In this document: one piece after another, positions 1 to 7,045 of the stretch
How the letters are laid out: each line of letters starts with the position of its first letter
Numbering within the stretch: the first letter of the stretch is position 1
From: Deltaproteobacteria bacterium
Lineage (GTDB): Bacteria; Bdellovibrionota; Bdellovibrionia; JABDDW01
Length of the DNA stretch: 16,976 nt
Reading direction: 5' to 3'
Assembly: GCA_013287405.1 (NCBI GenBank)
Contig: JABDDW010000032.1
Span: 1 to 16,976, forward strand
Made by a program: the position numbers and the translations under genes
The notes under the pieces: model-generated
The model's input: the letters and a program-made list of their open reading frames with translations, nothing else
Told to the model about the DNA's origin: nothing
Databases searched by the model: none

Positions 1-402
1 AGTGGGGATCTCTATGTTGAAATCCTGGTTTTAGATGACAAGAGATTCAAGCGGGAGGGAAATGACATTGTCTCCCATTATTCTTTAAGTATGTCGCAGG
101 CTACCTTGGGAGTCAAAATTGAAGTAGAAACGGTTCGGGGACGGGAGTTTATTGATATTCCTAAAGGGACTCAGTCTGGGGATCGGATTCGTTTAGCCGG
201 AAAGGGGTTCCCCTCCGTAAAAGGATATAATAGGGGAGACCACTTTATCGAAGTCAGAGTCGTGACTCCAACTCGCCTTTCCCGAAGACAGGAGGAACTT
301 ATTCGAGAATTTGCCGCACTCGGCGACGAGGTCGTAAATAAGCCTGTTGCGGGTTTTTTCGAGCGTTTTATAAAGCGCACTGTCGATCCTTCTAAGCACT
401 AA
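1..402 (+). CDS. dnaJ: DnaJ (Hsp40) co-chaperone, 3' part only
   Basis: The reading frame is open from base 1 to the TAA at 400-402, so the gene enters from the left and only its last 133 codons are present. They encode the C-terminal substrate-binding domains of DnaJ: GDLYVEILVLDDKRFKREG, then a stretch matching the second beta-sandwich (DIPKGTQSGDRIRLAGKGFP), then GDHFIEVRVVTP and the RLSRRQEELIREFA dimerisation helix. The J domain, Gly/Phe linker and zinc finger lie outside the window. DnaJ delivers unfolded clients to DnaK and stimulates its ATPase in the cytoplasm. It lies 168 bp upstream of dnaK on the same strand, the reverse of the common dnaK-dnaJ order. The ATG at 91 is an internal Met codon, not the start. 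Family identity is secure from motif recall. Confidence 0.95.
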   Translation, partial: SGDLYVEILVLDDKRFKREGNDIVSHYSLSMSQATLGVKIEVETVRGREFIDIPKGTQSGDRIRLAGKGFPSVKGYNRGDHFIEVRVVTPTRLSRRQEELIREFAALGDEVVNKPVAGFFERFIKRTVDPSKH

Positions 403-498
403 GCTAAGCATTAAACACACTTTCAAAAGCACCTAGGAGTCTCAAAGCCACTATAATTGATTTGGACCAATTTTCTGAAAAAAAATAGTTCAAGATGC

Positions 499-528
499 CT
501 TGACGGGACTAATTCAAGACCCACATTA
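499..528 (+). promoter_or_regulatory. candidate heat-shock (sigma32-like) promoter of dnaK
   Basis: CTTGACG at 499-505 and CCACATTA at 521-528 are separated by 15 nt. They resemble the sigma32 consensus CTTGAAA and CCCCATnT, matching 5 of 7 informative positions in each half. Transcription would start near 535, leaving a short leader before the AAGGAG ribosome site at 557-562 and the dnaK ATG at 571. TTGACG at 500-505 could equally be read as a weak housekeeping -35 box. No CIRCE-type inverted repeat was seen in the 168-bp gap. Inference from motif match only. Confidence 0.4.
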
Positions 529-570
529 AAAAAGTAACGATTATATTCCAAAGCCTAAGGAGCTAGTGAA

Positions 571-2499
571 ATGGGTAAAATTATTGGTATCGACCTTGGA
601 ACAACGAATTCATGTGTAGCTATTCTTGAAGGAGGGGAGCCCAAGGTATTAACAAATGAAGAGGGCGCCAGGACCACTCCTAGCGTCGTGGCCTTTACAA
701 AAGATGGTGAAAAGTTAGTCGGGCAAATTGCCAAGAGGCAAGCGGTGACTAATCCTGAAAATACAATTTACTCCTCAAAGCGTTTTATTGGTCGTCACTT
801 TGATGAAATCACCGATGAAACAAAACGAGTTCCTTACAAAGTTGTAAAAGTGAAAAATAATGACTGTGCCTTTGATATCAGGGGAAAAGAATATTCTCCT
901 CAAGAAATTGGGGCCCTTGTTCTACAAAAATTAAAGAAATGTGCTGAAGATTACCTCGGGCAAGAAGTTAAAGAAGCCGTTATTACAGTACCTGCGTACT
1001 TTAACGATGCTCAGAGACAGGCGACCAAAGATGCTGGCCGAGTCGCTGGCCTTGATGTTAAGCGCATTATTAATGAACCGACGGCTGCAGCTTTAGCTTA
1101 TGGGTTAGATAAGAAAAAAGAAGAAAAAATTGCGATTTATGACTTCGGAGGAGGAACTTTCGACATTTCCATTCTCGAAGTCGGTGACAACGTTGTTGAA
1201 GTTAAGTCGACTAACGGAGATACCCACCTGGGTGGCGACGATTTCGATGATAAAATAATGGAATGGCTCATTTCTGAATTTAAGAGAGATCAAGGGGTCG
1301 ATCTTTCTAAAGACAAAATGGCTTTGCAGCGTTTAAAAGAAGCTGCCGAAAAAGCTAAAATTGAGCTTTCTGCGAGTTTAGAAACAGAAATTAATCTTCC
1401 GTTTGTGACGGCCGATGCGTCAGGACCCAAACATCTAAATATTAAATTATCTCGATCTAAATTCGAACAATTAATTGACTCTCTTGTGAAACGTTCCGTT
1501 GAGCCTTGTAAGAAGGCTCTAGCGGATGCAGGCCTTAGCGCTTCTCAGATTGACGAAGTTGTGTTGGTCGGTGGATCCACTAGAGTTCCGATGATCCAAA
1601 AGATGGTTAAAGAGATTTTTGGAAAAGAACCCAACCGAAGCGTGAACCCAGATGAAGTCGTGGCTATTGGCGCTGCTGTTCAAGGGGGCGTTTTAGGCGG
1701 AGAGGTTAAGGATGTTCTCCTATTAGATGTTACGCCTTTAAGCTTGGGTATTGAAACTTTGGGCGGAGTTGCTACAAAACTCATAGAGCGCAATACGACT
1801 ATCCCTACTAAGAAGTCTCAGGTTTTCTCCACGGCTGCTGATAACCAGCCAAGTGTCGATATTCATGTTCTTCAAGGCGAGCGGGAAATGGCTACCGACA
1901 ATAAAACCTTGGGTCGCTTTGAGTTGGTAGGAATTCCTCCATCACCTCGAGGGGTTCCTCAAATTGAAGTGACTTTTGACATCGATGCCAACGGCATTGT
2001 GCATGTGGCAGCTAAGGATTTAGGTTCTGGAAAAGAACAGAGCATTAAGATCACGAGCACATCGGGTCTCAATGAAGACGAAATCAAACGCATGGTTCGC
2101 GAGGCTGAGGCTAATGCCGAGGCTGATAAAGCTAAACGTGAGCAGATCACTATGAAGAACAACTTAGATAACCTTGTTTATCAAACCGAGAAGATGATCA
2201 GTGAAAATGAGTCTAAGTTGTCGGCGGGCAATGTTGCTCAAGCTAAGGATGTGATTGCGCAAGCCAAGACGGCTATAGAAAAGAGTCAGTTCGCTGAAAT
2301 TAAGGGACTCTACGAAAGACTTACAAACCTCAGTCATCAGTTCTCAACTGAACTCTACAAGCAGTCTAGTAGTGGGGGGACGGGAACCAGTGGCGGGGGT
2401 AATGGCAGTAGCGGCGGAACGGGCGGCGGAGCCCATGAAGAGCCACCAAAAAAAGGCGGAGATGATGTGGTTGATGCCGAATATAAGGACGTAAACTAA
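571..2499 (+). CDS. dnaK: molecular chaperone DnaK (Hsp70), full length
   Basis: Cytoplasmic ATP-dependent chaperone working with DnaJ and GrpE. At 642 residues it has the normal family length. The nucleotide-binding domain shows the phosphate-1 loop [12 protein letters not shown] (residues 6-17), [21 protein letters not shown] (about 136-156), the phosphate-2 loop [12 protein letters not shown] (about 189-200, with the Thr equivalent to the E. coli autophosphorylation Thr199) and [14 protein letters not shown]. The linker [16 protein letters not shown] leads to the substrate-binding domain, followed by the helical lid and a Gly/Ser-rich disordered tail from about residue 597. The protein ends [11 protein letters not shown], a variant of the usual EEVKD-like terminus. 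AAGGAG at 557-562 supports the ATG start. It sits downstream of dnaJ with its own promoter candidate. Confidence 0.98.
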   Translation: MGKIIGIDLGTTNSCVAILEGGEPKVLTNEEGARTTPSVVAFTKDGEKLVGQIAKRQAVTNPENTIYSSKRFIGRHFDEITDETKRVPYKVVKVKNNDCAFDIRGKEYSPQEIGALVLQKLKKCAEDYLGQEVKEAVITVPAYFNDAQRQATKDAGRVAGLDVKRIINEPTAAALAYGLDKKKEEKIAIYDFGGGTFDISILEVGDNVVEVKSTNGDTHLGGDDFDDKIMEWLISEFKRDQGVDLSKDKMALQRLKEAAEKAKIELSASLETEINLPFVTADASGPKHLNIKLSRSKFEQLIDSLVKRSVEPCKKALADAGLSASQIDEVVLVGGSTRVPMIQKMVKEIFGKEPNRSVNPDEVVAIGAAVQGGVLGGEVKDVLLLDVTPLSLGIETLGGVATKLIERNTTIPTKKSQVFSTAADNQPSVDIHVLQGEREMATDNKTLGRFELVGIPPSPRGVPQIEVTFDIDANGIVHVAAKDLGSGKEQSIKITSTSGLNEDEIKRMVREAEANAEADKAKREQITMKNNLDNLVYQTEKMISENESKLSAGNVAQAKDVIAQAKTAIEKSQFAEIKGLYERLTNLSHQFSTELYKQSSSGGTGTSGGGNGSSGGTGGGAHEEPPKKGGDDVVDAEYKDVN

Positions 2500-2515
2500 G
2501 GGTCGCCCGTTATCT

Positions 2516-3145
2516 TTAGTCGAAAGTAAATGGGTCGCTGCTTGAAAACGGGATTGTCAGTCCCAAGCTGATATACGAGAAAGCGGCAGAGTCTAATTCA
2601 AATCCGAATTCAGACCAAAAATGCATATGCTTTAAATTTGGAGGAAGCCACCTCGCTCCCACGGCCAATTGAATGGGGTAATAGGTGTTGTTTCCGACGA
2701 AGTCGATTCCTATGGGGATCGCTCCATAAGGCGTGATTTCCCCAGCGTCCACGGACTTAAATTTCTTACTGATTTCGGGATGAACCCTAAAATTTAAAGC
2801 TGAAGAGACGTTTTGGTAAGCATACAAGATTCCGCCGAAGACCCCAATCCCAGGTTGACCCTCAATATCTGGAATAGGGACGATTTTATAAAAGGCACCG
2901 CTCTGAAAGCTTGTTCTTCCTGACCCTAGGACAAACTTAAGATTCCCTGAATCGCTCGCTCCCATATCAAAGTGGCCTATAAAATTAACTCCAGGGTAGT
3001 TGTCAAAAATGTACTGAGGTTCGAATCCTGCGTTGTATTCTCCGGGCTTTAAGAGTTCAGCCGTGTCTAGAGTTGAGTAATAACCAAAAGCCACCGCGGG
3101 GGCGAGTAAGAGGACAAAAGCCAACCCTATTAATTTTTTTTTCAT
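2516..3145 (-). CDS. exported beta-strand-rich protein, probable outer-membrane barrel
   Basis: A 209-residue protein starting at the ATG at 3145, which opens a clear Sec signal peptide (MKKKLIGLAFVLLLAPAVAFG). A longer frame reaches 3262, but it would bury the signal peptide behind 39 residues and run into the divergent glycosyltransferase, so the inner start is preferred. After cleavage the protein alternates aromatic/hydrophobic and polar residues, with repeated glycines and a final strand ending in an aromatic-rich tail (ISLGLTIPFSSSDPFTFD). That pattern suggests a small outer-membrane beta barrel, but no named family was recognised. It converges on dnaK, leaving 16 bp between stop codons, and is transcribed divergently from the glycosyltransferase. 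Export is well supported; function is unknown. Confidence 0.8.
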   Translation of the reverse strand: MKKKLIGLAFVLLLAPAVAFGYYSTLDTAELLKPGEYNAGFEPQYIFDNYPGVNFIGHFDMGASDSGNLKFVLGSGRTSFQSGAFYKIVPIPDIEGQPGIGVFGGILYAYQNVSSALNFRVHPEISKKFKSVDAGEITPYGAIPIGIDFVGNNTYYPIQLAVGARWLPPNLKHMHFWSEFGFELDSAAFSYISLGLTIPFSSSDPFTFD

Positions 3146-3209
3146 TCTCACAAAATTAAAGGATGAGGTGGCTTGTGTCAAACATCCCTTTTGGGCTAAG
3201 TTGTGCGTC

Positions 3210-3974
3210 ATGAAGTTACCCCTATCTCTAGTTATTATCACCCTTAATGAGGAAGAGCACATGGCTCGTTGTATCCAAAGTGTGCCCTTCGCTCAAGAAA
3301 TAATTGTTTTAGACAGCGCAAGCAAAGATAAAACTCAAATAATTGCAAAAAGTTTTGGTGCGCGAGTTATTGATCAGTCTTTTTTGGGCTATCGGGAGCA
3401 AAAACAGAAGGCCCTCAGCTTTGCGACCCAAGAGTGGGTGCTCTCGTTAGATGCTGATGAAGCCTTAAGTCCCCAGCTTCAAGAAGAAATCAAAAAAACT
3501 GTAGGCAACAATGGCCCCGAAGATGGTTATAGGATGCCCCGCTGTAGCTTTCATCTGAATCGCTGGATCAAGCACGGGGGATGGTATCCTGATTACCAAA
3601 CACGGCTTTTCAGGCGGCTTAAAGGGAAATGGGTCGGCGGAGAAGTCCACGAGTACGTGCAAATTGACGGGGTCGTTGGAAGCTTAAAGAGTGACTTGCA
3701 TCATTACGTGTTTAAGAATCTTGAGGAGCAAATAAATACGAATAATCAATTTAGTTCTCTGGGCTGCATAGAGCTCGTTAGACGCAATCAGAGGTTTTCT
3801 ATGTTCAGACTTATTTTCCGGCCCCTGTGGAAGTTTATAGAGTGTTATTTATGGAAAGGGGGATTATTAGACGGACCACCAGGACTGATTATCGCCCTCG
3901 GCGCCTCGCAAAGTCTTTTTCTAAAGTATGCCAAATTGTGGGAGCGCAAATTTGATAGTGTTGAGACAAATTAA
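3210..3974 (+). CDS. family 2 glycosyltransferase, WaaE/KdtX-like
   Basis: A 254-residue GT-A fold transferase. It begins with the GT2 signature LSLVIITLNEEEHMARCIQS (residues 5-24), has DSAS-KD near 35-40, and carries the metal/nucleotide-sugar DxD as LSLDADE (Asp81 and Asp83). The region around WYPDYQTRLFRR and GGEVHEYV matches the family of lipopolysaccharide core glucosyltransferases (WaaE/KdtX type) as I recall it, so a role in adding a sugar to LPS core or a similar surface glycan is likely; donor and acceptor are not readable. The ATG at 3210 is preferred because the GT2 fold starts immediately; a GTG at 3168 would add 14 residues overlapping the divergent neighbour's leader. No strong Shine-Dalgarno is seen. 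Confidence 0.88.
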   Translation: MKLPLSLVIITLNEEEHMARCIQSVPFAQEIIVLDSASKDKTQIIAKSFGARVIDQSFLGYREQKQKALSFATQEWVLSLDADEALSPQLQEEIKKTVGNNGPEDGYRMPRCSFHLNRWIKHGGWYPDYQTRLFRRLKGKWVGGEVHEYVQIDGVVGSLKSDLHHYVFKNLEEQINTNNQFSSLGCIELVRRNQRFSMFRLIFRPLWKFIECYLWKGGLLDGPPGLIIALGASQSLFLKYAKLWERKFDSVETN

Positions 3975-4078
3975 CCCTGCCCTTGGATCTCAATTCTCAT
4001 AAAACCGATCAGGAGGATGGCCATCGGATTGCATTCCACCCTGGAGTAGCGGATAAATTGATTAATGCAGGAGGTCTA

Positions 4079-4315
4079 ATGTTTTTTGGTCATCTTAGAC
4101 ATAAGAAGAAGGTTAGAGAGAAGGAATCTGATCAAAGTACTCATAGTCTCGGCATTCGCGATTTGATAGGAAGTGATCCCGAGGACGCCAAGTTTAATGA
4201 AGTCGAAATTCTGCCTTCGTACCGTCGTGACCCTGAAGAAAGTCGGTACAACGAGGCTGGACAGCCAGTGCCTACTCAAGGCGATTACGAGATGGAGAAG
4301 TTGAAAAATGAATGA
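4079..4315 (+). CDS. small hydrophilic protein with two acidic 9-residue repeats
   Basis: A 78-residue highly charged protein, not recognised. The ATG at 4079 is chosen because AGGAGGT at 4069-4075 lies just before it; an in-frame TTG at 3983 has no such site. The N-terminus is basic (HLRHKKKVREK). The C-terminal half carries two copies of one motif, DPEDAKFNE (residues 33-41) and DPEESRYNE (51-59), 18 residues apart. There is no signal peptide or membrane segment. Its stop overlaps the start of the next gene within ATGAATGA, so the two are probably translationally coupled. The repeats suggest a short linear binding motif, but that is inference. Confidence 0.65.
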   Translation: MFFGHLRHKKKVREKESDQSTHSLGIRDLIGSDPEDAKFNEVEILPSYRRDPEESRYNEAGQPVPTQGDYEMEKLKNE

Positions 4316-4595
4316 CAAGGCGATGTTTTCAAAGACTCTGGAAGAGTGTATGCGCAGTTTAAGATTTGATTTAGATACTTTGAAGGTCCGCGCCAGCACC
4401 GAAGCTCATTTGAGTGGTGAAGTCTCTGAGCATATTTTTTCTCTCCAAGAAAAGTTAGATGTTCTAGAAAGAAAGCTTGAAGATTTGTCTTCGAGCTCTG
4501 CACAGTTTTGGCCCAAGGCGAAGAGCTTGGCCACCAAAGCTCTAGAAGAAGCCACGTTCTCCATTCAGTTAGCCAAACAACGTTATTTGCATTGA
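4308..4595 (+). CDS. small helical coiled-coil protein
   Basis: A 95-residue protein predicted by eye to be almost entirely alpha-helical. The stretch HIFSLQEKLDVLERKLEDL (about residues 42-60) has a heptad-like spacing of Ile/Leu/Val typical of a coiled coil, and the tail is Ala/Lys-rich. It starts inside the end of the preceding gene (ATG at 4308, upstream stop at 4313-4315), an 8-nt overlap implying co-translation. There is no signal peptide and no catalytic motif. It is not recognised as a named family. It may be the partner of the upstream repeat protein. Confidence 0.65.
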   Translation: MNDKAMFSKTLEECMRSLRFDLDTLKVRASTEAHLSGEVSEHIFSLQEKLDVLERKLEDLSSSSAQFWPKAKSLATKALEEATFSIQLAKQRYLH

Positions 4596-4741
4596 CCCCT
4601 TTTCGTGTCGCCCGCGCCTCGGGTTTCTGAATTATTTCTTACGCTCGTTGATCATGGGGGAGTTTAAACGAATTTTCTTCAATTTTCGCCGATGCTGGTC
4701 CTCCTGCAATTTCTGGAGGAATTTGCACACCGAGGCACTCC

Positions 4742-5023
4742 TTAAACGAGATATCCTTCGGCCATTCCGGAAAGGCTAAAATCATCAAGCAAAGCGAAGC
4801 CTTTGTCTGAAGCGCAGTTAGGATCACTTTTGATAGAATCTAGAACTGCCGCCAGACTTAAACTCTGTGAAATCGCGTTTTGCGTCCATGATCCCTGGCT
4901 AGGGCAAGTTCCCGCGAATGCTGAAAGAATTTGCTGAACGGAAGAAACGTTGTCACTCTTAGCCGCGCTTTCCCCAAAGACAACTATGATTAAGGCTAAA
5001 ACCAATGAGCCCAGTAATTTCAT
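4742..5023 (-). CDS. short exported protein, possibly the 5' remnant of a longer gene
   Basis: A 93-residue protein with a convincing signal peptide (MKLLGSLVLALIIVVFGESA, cleavage near residues 19-21). The mature part has two cysteines in TCPSQGSW and DPNCASD, which could form a disulphide in the periplasm. A GGGGG-rich stretch just upstream on the minus strand can serve as ribosome site. The segment VQQILSAFAGTCPSQGSWTQ and the SIKSDPNC motif remind me of the N-terminal part of much longer secreted Bdellovibrio proteins. The frame then stops shortly afterwards, and another frame stays open on the same strand from 4827 down to 4639. This could be a truncated gene; the resemblance is from memory and unverified. 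Confidence 0.55.
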   Translation of the reverse strand: MKLLGSLVLALIIVVFGESAAKSDNVSSVQQILSAFAGTCPSQGSWTQNAISQSLSLAAVLDSIKSDPNCASDKGFALLDDFSLSGMAEGYLV

Positions 5024-5168
5024 AAGGCAACCCCCAACAATCCCATATAATTTTTACGACTTTAAAAAATCTGTTCTCGAGCCCCTGTGAAGTGTTTGCT
5101 TCCCGTACGTTGAAACCGGATAGTCAAAGGAACTTTTAGCACTTTCTATGCCAAAATCGAACGCGTTT

Positions 5169-5190
5169 AAAAAAAATTGCGATTCGCAAT
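5169..5190 (-). terminator. terminator-like palindrome with T tract on the minus strand
   Basis: Bases 5176-5190 form a perfect odd palindrome, ATTGCGA-T-TCGCAAT. On the minus strand it is followed by eight T residues (complement of 5169-5176), giving a 6-bp stem, a 3-nt loop and a T tract, the layout of an intrinsic terminator for leftward transcription. On the plus strand no T tract follows. An operator role is also possible because the palindrome is perfect. Confidence 0.35.
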
Positions 5191-5356
5191 CGATCACAAT
5201 TTAAAGGTCGGTTTATCAACTTCCCAAGCTTGTAGGATCGAGATTTTTTTGTTGGGCTGGGTTTGCAGGGCGCTAGCTTTATAAAGTGGTTACGACACAT
5301 GAGAAAATGCAAGAGATCGAAAAATAAGAAATGGACTTCCTTTGGCTTTAAACGCT

Positions 5357-5398
5357 TTAAACAAATAAATACTTGAATTTAATATGGTTTTCAGACAT
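5357..5398 (-). other. candidate 13-codon small ORF
   Basis: On the minus strand AAAGGAG followed 5 nt later by ATG (5396-5398) opens a 13-residue frame, MSENHIKFKYLFV, ending in TAA at 5357-5359. The ribosome site is better than those of many real genes here, and a terminator-like structure lies downstream on the same strand. It may be a small protein, the start of a decayed gene, or chance overlap with the tRNA promoter. Confidence 0.18.
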
Positions 5399-5401
5399 AA
5401 A
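5373..5401 (+). promoter_or_regulatory. candidate promoter of tRNA-His
   Basis: TTGAAT at 5373-5378 and CATAAA at 5396-5401 are separated by 17 nt, a good sigma70-type arrangement with A/T-rich sequence upstream. Transcription would start about 30 nt before the tRNA. Motif match only. Confidence 0.4.
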
Positions 5402-5439
5402 ATCTCCTTTCAGATGAGCATGTTAAAGTGACTTTCTAT

Positions 5440-5516
5440 GGCGGCTGTAGCTCAATTGGTAGAGCGTCAGATTGTGGCTCTGAATGTCGCGGGTTCGATC
5501 CCCGTCAGCCGCCCCA
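5440..5516 (+). tRNA. tRNA-His (anticodon GTG), CCA encoded
   Basis: The 77-nt sequence folds as a standard cloverleaf. The acceptor GGCGGCT pairs with AGCCGCC and includes the extra 5' G characteristic of tRNA-His; the D arm is GCTCAATTGGTAGAGC, the anticodon loop ATTGTGG has GTG at 5474-5476, and the T arm is CGGGTTCGATCCCCG. The 3' CCA is encoded at 5514-5516. It matches the bacterial tRNA-His pattern closely. It marks the boundary between backbone genes and the accessory region; tRNA 3' ends are frequent integration sites, but no second copy of its 3' end was found in the window. Confidence 0.97.
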
Positions 5517-5641
5517 ATATCAGAAAGCGTTTGGACCACAAAACGAGTTAAGTTTTTAATTTCACAACAGGTATTTTCAAGCAGTTAGCCAGGATCGACA
5601 CCGCTTATCCATCACAGAAAATCACACACTATCACGGAGTT

Positions 5642-5671
5642 TGTCGGACTTCTGTCGGACCAGTGTCGGAC
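5642..5671 (+). repeat. three direct repeats of TGTCGGAC with 11-bp period
   Basis: TGTCGGAC occurs at 5642-5649, 5653-5660 and 5664-5671, separated by TTC or CAG, so the copies lie on one face of the helix. They sit between tRNA-His and the end of the first minus-strand accessory gene. Such phased repeats are typical of protein-binding arrays, for example recombinase arm sites, iterons or regulator sites. Which of these applies cannot be read from the sequence. Confidence 0.7.
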
Positions 5672-5679
5672 ATGAACAT

Positions 5680-5970
5680 TCAGATTTCGGATTGGGGTTG
5701 GGCGGCAACGTCATCGGCGGAGCTATGGCCTGTGGATTTTTGTTTGGTTGAACCGTCACCAACATCTTCGAGGAGTTCACCATAGACAGCGAAGTGGTAT
5801 CTCTTTTCACCAGTGGGTAATAACTCAGGCTCCTGTGTTTGTTTATATGTATAACCTTTGGCCCAACCTTCCTCACTAGCCTGAGCGGACATTTCTATAT
5901 CAGCCTGTTCAAGAACTTGAGATTCAGGGAGGTTAAAGTTGTCTGTGACTGTAAATTCATATAATTTCAT
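5680..5970 (-). CDS. small hydrophilic protein of unknown function
   Basis: A 96-residue protein with a GGAG ribosome site (minus strand, just upstream of the ATG at 5970). The N-terminal two thirds (MKLYEFTVTDNFNLPESQVL, then EGWAKGYTYKQTQEPELLPTGEKRYHFAVYG) look like a compact alpha/beta fold; the last 25 residues are Ser/Gln/Asp-rich and probably disordered. There is no signal peptide or membrane segment. I have an impression of similar small proteins in accessory regions of other proteobacteria but cannot name the family. It is divergent from the AbiGi-like gene, with a palindrome in the shared leader that may control one or both. Confidence 0.7.
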   Translation of the reverse strand: MKLYEFTVTDNFNLPESQVLEQADIEMSAQASEEGWAKGYTYKQTQEPELLPTGEKRYHFAVYGELLEDVGDGSTKQKSTGHSSADDVAAQPQSEI

Positions 5971-5982
5971 GGGCTACTCCGG

Positions 5983-5998
5983 TGTTCACATTTGAACA
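5983..5998. promoter_or_regulatory. operator-like palindrome in divergent leader
   Basis: TGTTCA and TGAACA (5983-5988 and 5993-5998) are perfect inverted arms around the 4-nt spacer CATT. The site lies between the divergent genes starting at 5970 and 6065, 13 bp from the first. A related palindrome with a GTTCA/TGAAC core is at 6903-6918. No T tract follows, so an operator is likelier than a terminator. Confidence 0.45.
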
Positions 5999-6064
5999 TC
6001 TTTATAACACAGGCGGAGCTGATATGCCACTGGAGCCTTTTTCATCAAGGAGTTTCAAGGGTTG

Positions 6065-6847
6065 ATGATAACCAAAGATCAATTACTTCAAATGCGAGGC
6101 GACCTGTCTCCGTTCCTCATTCACCTCACGCGAACTGGTTCAGTGCGCATTAACAAAGACATTTATCCCATGGCTAAAACTGATCGGCTTATGTTGGATG
6201 CAAAACTATCTCTCGAATCAATCATCAAAGACAAAATGATAAAAGCCAGATCACCCTACGGTTATTTTAATTTCAAAGTGAACATAAAAAGGGCCGACGG
6301 CTCTTTCACAAATCCTGGCTCCCTTGTAGATCGAAAATGGCTTGTGTCAGTTTGCTTCACCGAAACACCTGTGGATCACGTTCACTTACAATGTCAGGAG
6401 ATAGTGGGAAGGCAGCTTCACTTTCAGCCCTACGGACTTGCCTTCTTTGAAGATAGCGTTCGCCGCAATGGGGGCAACCCAGTTTTTTATGTGGACACGC
6501 TGAACCAAGATATAAGGACTGCTTGGGATCAAATTCCAACTCTGCCAAATTGCTCCAACTTCAAAGGCATCATGCCATTGGTGGAGGGATTTGGCCCTCC
6601 CCTCTATACCTACCAAAAACAGCTAACCCCAAAAGAAATTGATTTTCGTTGGGAACGAGAATGGCGAATCGCCGGTCATTTCAAATTTGATTTTAGCGAT
6701 GTGGCCTTTGGCTTGTGTAAAACCGATGCCATTCCATATTTTGAAAAGCTTGTTGGTGGGGCATTCCCTTTTGTTGATCCCACTCAGGATATGAATATCG
6801 TAAAACAAAAATTGAAATCACGGCCAAGACTTCAAAATTTGAAGTAG
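6065..6847 (+). CDS. AbiGi-like protein, possible phage-defence component
   Basis: A 260-residue cytoplasmic protein. Several features recall the AbiGi (abortive infection) family and DUF2971-like proteins: an N-terminal LSPFLIHLTR, then WLVSVCFTETPVDHV, PYGLAFFEDSVRRNGGNPVF with the typical YG-x-F then G-x-x-PVFYV, and a C-terminal RWEREWRI. In known AbiG systems the AbiGi product acts with a toxic AbiGii partner to abort phage infection; no AbiGii-like gene is adjacent, so any activity here would be solitary or with an unrecognised partner. An in-frame TTG at 6062 is better spaced from AAGGAG at 6047-6052, but the ATG at 6065 is preferred. Family assignment is from recalled motifs and should be treated as moderate. 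Confidence 0.55.
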   Translation: MITKDQLLQMRGDLSPFLIHLTRTGSVRINKDIYPMAKTDRLMLDAKLSLESIIKDKMIKARSPYGYFNFKVNIKRADGSFTNPGSLVDRKWLVSVCFTETPVDHVHLQCQEIVGRQLHFQPYGLAFFEDSVRRNGGNPVFYVDTLNQDIRTAWDQIPTLPNCSNFKGIMPLVEGFGPPLYTYQKQLTPKEIDFRWEREWRIAGHFKFDFSDVAFGLCKTDAIPYFEKLVGGAFPFVDPTQDMNIVKQKLKSRPRLQNLK

Positions 6848-6902
6848 GCAGGTTTTTGCCGTCTAAAAGTTTTACAGTGACATAGAAGGGCATACTGTCT
6901 AA

Positions 6903-6918
6903 AGGTTCACTTGAACCT
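6903..6918. promoter_or_regulatory. operator-like palindrome upstream of the beta-propeller gene
   Basis: AGGTTCA (6903-6909) and TGAACCT (6912-6918) are perfect 7-bp inverted arms around CT. The core resembles the palindrome at 5983-5998. A direct repeat, GTCTAAAAGTT at 6861-6871 and GTCTAAAGGTT at 6897-6907, overlaps it. It lies in the 198-bp leader before the gene at 7046, with no T tract after it. Confidence 0.4.
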
Positions 6919-7045
6919 CCTCGACAAACCTCACCAAAACCAATATTTAAGCCCCACTTCTGGTATGAAATGTGCTCTTACATTACACCGTACGACAGAT
7001 AACAATGGCGCTTAGCCAAAACATTTTCAAACGGAGCGGCAGTTT

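Larger units (their letters stand above)
5024..5439. other. 416-bp non-coding stretch upstream of tRNA-His
   Basis: No convincing protein gene of normal size is seen on either strand. The stretch holds the leader of the minus-strand exported protein, a perfect 15-base palindrome next to eight A residues (5169-5190), a tandem CTTTAAAC pair at 5346-5353 and 5355-5362, the tRNA promoter candidate, and on the minus strand a 13-codon ORF with a strong Shine-Dalgarno (5357-5398). Confidence 0.6.

Noticed and set aside
3168..3262. Extended starts of the divergent genes at 3168 (plus) and 3262 (minus)
   Set aside because: They would overlap each other; the signal peptide and the GT2 fold begin at 3145 and 3210 respectively.
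4017..4049. ATG right after AGGAGG (4011-4016), opening a 10-codon frame
   Set aside because: There is no spacing between the ribosome site and the ATG, and the peptide is very short and has no supporting context.
4611..4623. CCCG-CGCCT-CGGG hairpin after the coiled-coil gene
   Set aside because: The stem is only 4 bp and is followed by three T residues, too weak to call a terminator.
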